A DNA stretch of 23,469 nt from Parasitella parasitica (lineage: Eukaryota; Mucoromycota; Mucoromycetes; Mucorales; Mucoraceae). The DNA lies in contig MU619454.1 of assembly GCA_025201805.1 (NCBI GenBank), positions 1-23,469 of the forward strand, read 5' to 3'. The notes below the pieces were generated by a model. The model saw nothing but the letters and a program-made list of their open reading frames with translations. It had not been told where the DNA came from and did not search any database. The stretch's first letter is position 1. Each line of letters opens with the position of its first letter. Both the position numbers and the translations under genes were made by a program. This document shows, piece by piece, positions 17,166 through 23,469 of the stretch.

Positions 17166-17934
17166 GTTTTGTAGGATTAATTGATGGAGAAAACGAAAAC
17201 GAGAAAAAAGAAAAGAAATACTTGTATTTCAATCAAGTTTTTTGCAAGCTTTTATTTAATCAACACCCGTTTGAGAGTATCATGTTACTAGATTTTTGCA
17301 GCTGATTGAAAGCTTTATTTAACATTATCAAGATACATGAAACATTTGGCTTCTCAAAACTCAAATATGTATGTATTTAAACAATAAACGAGGAATTCAA
17401 TCGGCTTGATGTAATCTAAAGCGCAATCCATCATTCTGCTAGTTCGCATAGTTTCAATGGGCACTATGACACTCTCCCGTATAACTGCACATAGTTTTGT
17501 ACGAGATAACGTATGATGGTGAAAGTGGACAGGTTCTGGCCTTGTCGTAGCAGTTATTACGTTGCGCTTACATTGTTATGCTTTGATGATATAGTCCAAC
17601 TGTCCTGAGAAAAGTTGGTCGGTCCCTCGTTTGTATATACTCTGACATGTATGCATACTTATGACAAGGTATGTGATAATATTATACTCACAAAAAAGAT
17701 CGGCCTTGTGTAGAAGAGGTTGTCCCATGATTTGTATTTCATAGATAAAGAAATTCACAGGGATGAAATCTCTTTATCCTCCTTGCAAACCTGCCACACT
17801 TGCCAATACAAAAACCACTTTTTATTCGATCATATTGTAATGGAGATGTTAGAGCAAGGAAACAATACAATTATCTTACCTCTTTGCTAAATAGACAATC
17901 ATTAACTTTTTCTTCTAATACATATACAAGCAAA
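17166..17934. other. Divergent intergenic region
   Basis: 770 bp between the minus-strand gene and array gene 6, presumably carrying both promoters. The 18-bp string ATACTCACAAAAAAGATC (17684-17701) is an exact copy of 7932-7949, upstream of array gene 1. No clear TATA box was found before the 17935 ATG. No other gene seen. Confidence 0.5.
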
Positions 17935-18168
17935 ATGCGTTTCGAACTATATCTTGGTTTATTTACTGCCGTTTTCATGGCAGCTTCTGTGCTCGGTAAT
18001 ACTATGGGCAATGTTGCTAAATCTGACTTCAATCATGGTCTTCCTTGTGCATTCAAACATGTTGGTATAAAAAGATCAGTTAAACTTACTCCCAGGAATT
18101 TATCGAAACGTAGAAGTGGTACTGACGCTTCTGGTCCTGGAGAATCCAGTGGTAGTCCGCATTTCTGA
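17935..18168 (+). CDS. Short secreted protein, tail-less member of the array family (gene 6)
   Basis: 77 aa. The frame is open 135 nt further upstream, but MRFEL matches the sister starts (context AGCAAAATGCGTTTC). Signal peptide about 1-21; LGLFTAVFMAAS is close to LGLVATIFMAAC of gene 1, at DNA level too. One Cys (38). Basic block: KR46-47, SVKLTPRNLSKRR to 60, aligned with genes 1 and 2. The protein then stops after a short Ser/Gly segment, with no acidic tail. Beyond the stop another frame (18187-18295) reads VADDDLTVCIDAEG, reminiscent of the DADDL tail motif. A possible 76-bp intron (18110-18185, GTAGAA...TTTAAG, with CTGAC before the acceptor) would join the two in frame and give 94 aa. 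Either a truncated paralog or a two-exon gene; undecided. Confidence 0.6.
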   Translation: MRFELYLGLFTAVFMAASVLGNTMGNVAKSDFNHGLPCAFKHVGIKRSVKLTPRNLSKRRSGTDASGPGESSGSPHF

Positions 18169-18834
18169 CCAAATTACTATTTAAGTTGCTGATGATGATT
18201 TAACTGTGTGTATTGACGCTGAAGGCAATAAAAAATTAATTTGCAGTGAAATGAGAAAAGGCAAGGGTGATGAACCAAGCATATATAGGAGGTAGTCGAC
18301 GTTGAACGTCCGGTGTCAACAAATTAATGTTATTTGAGGAGACGTTTGCTCATAATAACAATGCTCTTTATCCGCCTTCTTTCATGTATGAATTCAAGGA
18401 ATCACACAACGCCCTGCTTAATGTGAAAATGACGCTGTTTACTGTAAGCTATGCCATCAAGTCCAAGTTCATATCAGTATTTACAAGTACAAGCATAGCT
18501 TGAACGTCTGTGGAGAAACCTGTATAGGTCATTTTTCTTAACCAAATCAACTTTACCAAACATATTTCTGTGGTTTAATTTTCTACTGGAGCTTTTGAAG
18601 TTGCAATCATGGGAAAGACAGTACAAAAAAACTTTTTTTTGTAATTCTTTTCATCGTTTCCATAGTTGCCTCTAAAAGAATGTTAAGGTAGTGTCTTGTG
18701 ACTAAAAAAAATATTGTCAGACCCGTCAGAGCATCAATCTTAATCCTTTACATTTCGACCTATGAAACAGAAACACTGTTCAGTCCTGGACGCAGGAAAA
18801 TTGGACCGTACTAGACAACAGTAACGCCACAACT
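18169..18834. other. Intergenic region
   Basis: The first 130 bp may be a second exon or relic of array gene 6 (see that entry). The rest is AT-rich, includes T/A homopolymer runs near 18629-18642 and 18704-18711, and must hold the promoter of the 18835 gene. No clear TATA box and no other gene seen. Confidence 0.45.
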
Positions 18835-20153
18835 ATGGATACGACATACGACCCGAATACATTTCTAAGCGATAGCCAAGCAGCAGTGCTTCAATTTCAA
18901 GATTTATTCGGACAGGATGAATTGGAGTTTGGAGAAGATAATTCCTCATATTATGATGAATTAACTTTTGGTGTGTACACTTAAAATACAACGACAGAGA
19001 AGGCTAAAATTAACATCATGTATAAATAGTCCCAGATCACACCAACCTGGTTGATACAATCGAACCCTCAGAACTAATTAATCAGAACTATGTTGAGAAC
19101 ATGATCGGTACCATTATTACAGACGCACCTGTAACGAAAAGACGACGCAGCGGCTCTTGTAGCTCGAACTCGTCATTATCTTCCTACACATCGTCATCTT
19201 CTTCATCTGAAGGAGAAAGCAAAACATTTTCATCGTTCAGTTCTCGAAGATCAAGCCTCAGTAGCGATTCTGAAGATGAGCAAGAAGAAATAATCGCTCC
19301 TTTTATGCATCGTCGGCAAATGGAAGAAATGATTTTGGATAAAATCACAAACCAACTCGACGGTGAAAAATTACCTGGTATTTTAACCATCATATCTAAG
19401 GAACAACAGGAAGAAGAAGAAGAAGTAGAGATTGATCTAGCTCGATTAAATCGAGACCAATTATCGAGGGTATTGTCATATATTGATGCCTGCCTCAAGG
19501 AAAAACAGGGTGGGCCCAAAGTCAAACTTTCAAATTACACCTTAAAACCAAAACCCATTGCTCCTACATTGGCACAGCAGCAGCAGAAGCAACAACAAAC
19601 AACGTACCGCAGCAATCGCCGTAATCGTAAAAGATCAATTGTCGAGACGGGTCACACTGTTTGTGGATCGACACACTCTCAATTGTCATCCTCACATGGA
19701 CCACTATCCATGTCGGCACTGACAGAACTGGAATCAAGTAGTAACTACAAGAAATCAATCAGCAAACGAAAAAGAAGAGCAAAGAAAAGAAAATCAGAAG
19801 ACGATATGACAGTTCAGATGCCTAATAAACATCATACATTCAAGGATAGCATTGCTTCAACGAAGCCAAAACGAAAAACAGCAGTTCATAAGCGTAAATT
19901 ACTTGAACGAATGCTGCAGTCATCCAGTGACAGTGAGGACGATGACGCAGATGGATGTTCTGGCATCATTGTATTTGGCAACGAACAAATGGATCTTGCT
20001 GTCACTCAAAACAAAACAATTGTACATCAGGAGAGAAGACTATCTATAATTCAGAAAAACATCACACACAAGATAACAGAACCGGATAATGGTGTCAACC
20101 GTGGTATTCAAGAAGATGATTATGACGATGAGTTGATCGATATCATGATGTAA
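18835..20153 (+). CDS. NET-domain nuclear-type protein, two exons
   Basis: Exons 18835-18970 and 19030-20153 give 419 aa. The intron joins codon 46 (G|TC) and keeps the frame. Order: an acidic N-terminus (MDTTYDP...), a KRRR-Ser-rich low-complexity region (82-125), then an NET-like domain (about 140-203) with the hallmarks HRRQMEEMI, LDGEKLPGILTIIS, EIDLARL and YIDACL. These match the BET-family NET pattern (LPGEKL...I...EIDF..L...L..Y...CL). After that come a Gln-rich stretch, several Lys/Arg-rich nuclear-signal-like clusters (SKRKRRAKKRK) and an acidic C-terminus ending DDELIDIMM. NET domains bind short basic peptides of chromatin and transcription factors. No bromodomain is present, so this is not a BRD2/3/4 or Bdf1 ortholog. 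A role in chromatin is inferred from the domain. AATAAA at 20243-20248 follows. Confidence 0.8.
18971..19029 (+). other. Spliceosomal intron, 59 bp
   Basis: Starts GTGTGT and ends ATAG, with a CTAAA-type branch sequence near 19003-19007 and an in-frame TAA inside. Removing it joins the short first exon to the long frame beginning before 19101, and the protein stays open throughout. Confidence 0.75.
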
Positions 20154-20242
20154 AGCTTTATAATCCTTCGTTCTTTTTCTGTACATTATTTCAATTTTCA
20201 TATCTTTGTTTATTTAGTTTTCTGTGTCATAATAATTTTTGT

Positions 20243-20268
20243 AATAAAAAGTAAATCCCCCCCCCCCC
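20243..20268 (+). terminator. Polyadenylation signal followed by C12 tract
   Basis: AATAAA at 20243-20248, 90 nt after the stop of the 18835 gene. Eight bases later comes an uninterrupted C12 run (20257-20268), the only long C homopolymer in the gene region. Confidence 0.6.
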
Positions 20269-20281
20269 ATTATAGCCATAC

Positions 20282-20548
20282 ATGGAAGCGTATTATTATT
20301 CAACACGGGCTTTCCTATGTAGACTTTTCAAATCCTTTTATCTTGGTCTTGTCTGTACGATAAAAATTACACCACAGGAATCAAAAACATTAAGAACCAC
20401 CTTATTTACAAGGTATAATCACTATTTGCGTTGCATGCAAAAACAATCAGCAGAAAACTGTGAAGCTCAAGGTGTTGCACCTATAGAATACCATGGTTAC
20501 CACTATTTCGGCTCAGTTGTCATGGCGACTGTTCCCGATCGGTTCTAA
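20282..20548 (+). CDS. Hypothetical small protein, doubtful
   Basis: 88 aa from an ATG 14 bp after the C12 tract. The C-terminal half (YLRCMQKQSAENC, then Tyr/His-rich) reads like protein, with C-x8-C spacing, but it does not match a CHCH motif. No TATA box is evident and no AATAAA follows closely. It could be the last exon of a spliced gene, a relic or chance. No family recognised. Confidence 0.25.
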   Translation: MEAYYYSTRAFLCRLFKSFYLGLVCTIKITPQESKTLRTTLFTRYNHYLRCMQKQSAENCEAQGVAPIEYHGYHYFGSVVMATVPDRF

Positions 20549-21036
20549 GTTTAAATGTAATTCTATCGAGTGGAATTAATTTTGTAATGTCTTGCAAAAG
20601 AAACCATCTATTTGGTTCTACTTACTTGAATTGTAAAGCTGAACTTATTACCGATGAATGATCCACATTCATAATGATTAACTAATTAAATATAAATAGG
20701 TCTTGCTAGTCTGAATAATACTGTAACGGTATATCAAGCTAAATTCCGAAAGGAGAGACAGATGATTTTGGTTACTTTTTGTAAACAATTATAAATCGAA
20801 ATGTCACTTAGTCAATAGTATTAAAAGGTCAAAATCAAAAATACTACCCTCTATTAATATTGAGTTATCCCCACTTTTTATATTTGTTTACTTACCTTTA
20901 AAGAGTATTGCCTCCATCGAAAGGCGAGCCCAGTATCTCTTTTCTGTACAAAAAAAGATAGGGCTAAATTGTTGAATTGTGTGCGCTTGGCAGTGATGGG
21001 GCTTTGGTCGAAGCAGGGAAAAGTTACTCCAAACGA

Positions 21037-21090
21037 AAGGCAACCAAGGCAACCAAGGCAACCAAGGCCAGCAAGGCCAGCAAGGCCAAT
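21037..21090 (+). repeat. 9-bp minisatellite, six copies
   Basis: Three AAGGCAACC units followed by two AAGGCCAGC and one AAGGCCAAT. The order suggests two successive expansions. No intact gene surrounds it, although several frames stay open through it because the period is a multiple of three. Confidence 0.85.
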
Positions 21091-21546
21091 TGCAAATGCT
21101 GAGACTTGGTCGCGACACATTGTTGTGAGCATTGATAAAGCCTATTTTTTTTTTCCAAAATCCTTTTCCGTCTCCAAAACTCTGTAGCCATCTTCTGTGG
21201 TCTTTTTTTTTTCCGAGTCAACGAATTTGTAAAAGTAGCCAAGCCGGTATCTTGATTAGTTTGGTTGGAGCCCGAAGAGGGAGAGCGAGTTAGAGTCGAG
21301 TGCTCAAAAACATTAGCTTCCACAAATTCTGTGTATATACGTTGTTTAACATTGTTGTGATTTTTCTGGACTCTTGTTTTTTTTTGGGTATTCCAATACT
21401 TTTCAATAAAGAGATGTACAGCTTATCACAGTCTTTATTTTTTTCTGCAATGTAAATCTTGTCTTCTTTGCTAGTTTTGGATGGGATGTGGTGTTTGGAA
21501 CCAATTTTTACCTGTGTTGGTCCAAATTCTCAATTTATCAATATCC

Positions 21547-21856
21547 TTAGCCTGCCGAAGCAAGTTGTAGCTGCGATTTCAGAAATCGCTGGCTTGTTGT
21601 CAATGTTTGCATTCTGTCTTGTTGCTGTCTTGTTCTTAGTTGTTGATTTTGCTGTTGTAACTGAAAGGATAATGCATCTAATAGGGAATTGTGGAGAGAG
21701 TTATGTCCAACTTCTTTGTTTCGATTGTTGTTGATTGTATGCATCTTGAAAGTAAATTGGCAGATTTAGTCCGCAAGACTGACTGGTCTGATATTGTTCT
21801 TCTTAATCATCAATAGAAATAAGGCGTCTTTTGCGACCATTCAAAGCGGATGACAT
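21547..21856 (-). pseudogene. Decayed Gln-rich coding remnant
   Basis: Two minus-strand frames look coding-like in succession. From ATG 21856: NGRKRRLISIDD, stop at 21805-21803, then EEQYQTSQSCGLNLPIYFQ and QQQSKQR up to a stop at 21701. The adjacent frame then continues with HNSLLDALSFQLQQQNQQL and further Gln-rich sequence, stopping at 21547. One stop and one frame change would explain the pattern of a dead gene with a Gln-rich C-terminus. No family recognised; a chance effect of CAA-rich DNA is possible. Confidence 0.25.
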
Positions 21857-22212
21857 AGATGGAATATTATTAACAAGATCAAATGCGAAAATAGTGGTTG
21901 ATATGTATTTTTTTTATAGAATAAATCGAAAATGTGAAGGTTTATTGATGATTTTTAATTTTAGGGCTCTAATAATAAACAATATTTTCGGTTTGAATCA
22001 AATTGTACCCAAGAAAAGGTAAGAGCATTTCAGGACTTAATTTTACTGTCTCAAATGCAGGAAAATATTTAGTATCTTTCACTCGATTATTAGTATCGTT
22101 CACTCATTTACCTTCTAAATTTGAAAGTTTCATTGGTTGAAAGAATATCTTTCAATCAGGGCCAACCAATGAAAACACGTGTTCTAATTGAAACTCCGAG
22201 CCTCAAATTGCA

Positions 22213-22250
22213 AACTGTTTTTGCTGATAACTTTTGATAGGGACATCGCC
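22213..22250 (+). repeat. Diverged dispersed repeat, copy 1
   Basis: A 38-bp stretch (AACTGTTTTTGCTGATAACT...) matching 22571-22608 at 32 of 38 positions by eye. The copies are 358 bp apart in direct orientation. Probably remnants of an old repeat. Confidence 0.55.
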
Positions 22251-22570
22251 CATTGGAAACCAAGCTATGATCGGATAGCGATGATCATACCTGTTTTATG
22301 GGCGCATAAGACAGGCTATATTTTTGTCTATACCGAAGCCAACCAGCGATTATATGCAATTTTGATATGAAAATTTGTAAATATTGTTATGCGCAGAGGA
22401 TATATGAACATAATCTGCTCAAAGAGTGTATAACTGCATACAAATAAAATCAGACACAAAACACTAATGACTGTATTGATAATGTGTTTGCAAGATATGC
22501 CAAGTCTTTCAAGTTAGATCGCGGTTTACGGTTCCCTTAGCAGAAGTCATGACCAAATGTTTGAATTATG

Positions 22571-22608
22571 AACTGTTTCTGCCGATAACTTTTGTTATAG
22601 ACATCGCA
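22571..22608 (+). repeat. Diverged dispersed repeat, copy 2
   Basis: Partner of 22213-22250 (AACTGTTTCTGCCGATAACT...). The shared core GATAACTTTTG is exact. Confidence 0.55.
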
Positions 22609-22795
22609 AAGGGCACAACCCTGACCATATGCCTCCTGTATTACTCAAGCTTAAATCAATTGTCAATTTTGATTTCACAATTAAGTACACAAAACAGTTA
22701 TAATAATGTATATTGTGCTCTCCCTAGCATAATGAAGACATTGTGTATAAAATCATCTACTGGATGTATCGGTAACAGCGTGCAGAGAGTTTATA

Positions 22796-22814
22796 TTTTT
22801 TTTTTTTTTTTTTT
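22796..22814. repeat. T19 homopolymer
   Basis: An uninterrupted T run. Read on the minus strand it could be the A-tail of an old retroposed sequence lying to its right, but nothing recognisable follows. Confidence 0.7.
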
Positions 22815-23224
22815 GATATAGTACTTGTATTGAACTCTGGTTTGAAGCATGATCAAGACTATTTTAAGTGAACTTATTATCTCTTCATATGATCAAATAG
22901 CCCCAATAAACATATCTCAAGTAAAACTTTTTTTGTATTGCAACGAATTTTGATTGATCCATCTCTTATCATCGAGTTAAAAGATGTGAATCCAATTGAG
23001 TGGCCATTATGTCGTATAATATGTGATAAAAGTTATTTTGTGTGTAAATGGTTCGTCTATTACTTCTAGTGATGAGATCATGGTATAACGAATAATTCCA
23101 GGCAAGACGTTCATCATTAAAAAAGCAATTAGCAAGTGGCCTGAAATATAGTAAGCAAGAACGGCATCATGACGCACAACTCGGTTAGTTGAGGTCTTAA
23201 CTATGTAAAAGTGTAATAAAAATA

Positions 23225-23327
23225 CGAGCTTTTTAACACCCCCCGAACTATGGTGAAAAAAATCGACCTTCGCTTCGCTTCGGTGATATTTTTCGACCTT
23301 CGTTCTTATTGGGGGGTACACAGCTCG
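23225..23327. repeat. Inverted-repeat element with C6/G6 arms and internal direct repeat
   Basis: Ends CGAGCT (23225-23230) and AGCTCG (23322-23327) are perfect inverted repeats, with inner CCCCCC (23239-23244) and GGGGGG (23311-23316). Between them a 21-bp sequence, GGTGA-(A/T-rich)-TCGACCTTCG, occurs twice in direct orientation (23252-23272 and 23282-23302) around a CTTCG microrepeat. Non-coding. Likely a small non-autonomous mobile or foldback element, distinct from the one at 6763-6900. Confidence 0.5.
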
Positions 23328-23469
23328 CGCCTGCAGCGGGCTGTCCCACTTAACACAGTGCTACATCAAACGAAATAAGAAACAATGAGTGGAAATAACA
23401 TTTATGTATTGTATAAAGATACGATATATTATGATTATTTGGTATTTTTTGTTTAAATCCTCGAAGTTG

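Larger units (their letters stand above)
20549..23224. other. AT-rich region without a convincing gene
   Basis: About 2.7 kb. Short frames here lack domain signatures and consistent context. Contents are repeats and relics listed separately: the 9-bp minisatellite, the Gln-rich remnant, a diverged 38-bp dispersed repeat, a T19 tract, and a 21-bp-period pair TTAGTATC(T/G)TTCACTC (22069-22105). An AATAAA near 21403 on the plus strand could end a transcript, perhaps non-coding, crossing 20900-21400. A TATAAATA-like box near 20690 has no gene behind it. Confidence 0.5.

Noticed and set aside
16576-17184. 202-codon plus-strand frame antisense to the nucleotidyltransferase-like gene
   Set aside because: Lies wholly opposite a motif-bearing 698-aa frame and has no recognisable domain.
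21024-21323. Minus-strand frame with LALLALLALVALVAL repeat
   Set aside because: The apparent hydrophobic helix is only the 9-bp minisatellite read in reverse; nothing around it supports a gene.
21459-21734. 91-codon hydrophobic plus-strand frame
   Set aside because: Antisense to the Gln-rich relic: CAA codons reversed give TTG (Leu), which mimics a membrane protein.
23007-23321. 104-codon minus-strand frame at the right end
   Set aside because: Runs into the inverted-repeat element and has no motif or convincing start.
1-23469. CRISPR arrays, tRNA and rRNA genes
   Set aside because: No spaced direct-repeat array, no tRNA A/B-box pair and no rRNA-like sequence was noticed; scanned by eye, so a divergent tRNA could be missed.

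Overview
The window looks like nuclear DNA of an early-diverging fungus, most likely Mucoromycota (Mucorales-like). The grounds are strong AT-richness, compact TATA-driven genes mostly without introns, one 59-bp GT-AG intron, AATAAA signals close to stop codons, a bicistronic LINE of a type common in these fungi, and Kex2-like dibasic sites in secreted proteins. The taxon is inferred from style; no marker gene proves it.

Layout. Positions 1-5506 hold the 3' part, probably almost the whole, of a non-LTR retrotransposon (LINE): ORF1 with RRM-like and two CCHC knuckles, then ORF2 with APE endonuclease, reverse transcriptase and a C-terminal CCHC motif, ending in AATAAA and an A11 tail. ORF2 is open except for an in-frame TAG eleven codons after its apparent ATG. 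Positions 5507-8380 are AT-rich and largely non-coding, with a small GC-rich hairpin element (6763-6900) and a decayed minus-strand coding remnant.

Positions 8381-14982, with an outlier at 17935-18168, carry the main attraction: six plus-strand genes for small secreted proteins of one apparent family. Shared traits are an MRF/MRY-type signal peptide, a KRS-centred dibasic block 30-70 residues in (five of six), a repeat-rich low-complexity middle and a very acidic Asp/Glu tail (five of six). Two end in a shared DADDL(V/I)T plus Arg-run motif. Most have a TATA box 40-85 bp before the ATG. They resemble precursors processed by Kex2-type protease, but no known family was recognised.

A large minus-strand gene (15069-17165) sits inside the array. 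It encodes a 698-aa protein with a nucleotidyltransferase-like GS...DxD signature and a His/Asp-rich second region. Its 3' end converges on that of the last full array gene. Further right is a two-exon gene (18835-20153) for a nuclear-type protein with an NET domain but no bromodomain.

From 20549 to the end I see no convincing intact gene. That stretch has a 9-bp minisatellite, a decayed Gln-rich minus-strand remnant, a diverged dispersed repeat, a T19 tract and a second GC-rich inverted-repeat element (23225-23327). The array may be a locally duplicated set of fast-evolving secreted precursors next to transposon-rich DNA. How these proteins work, and whether they act together, cannot be told from the sequence.
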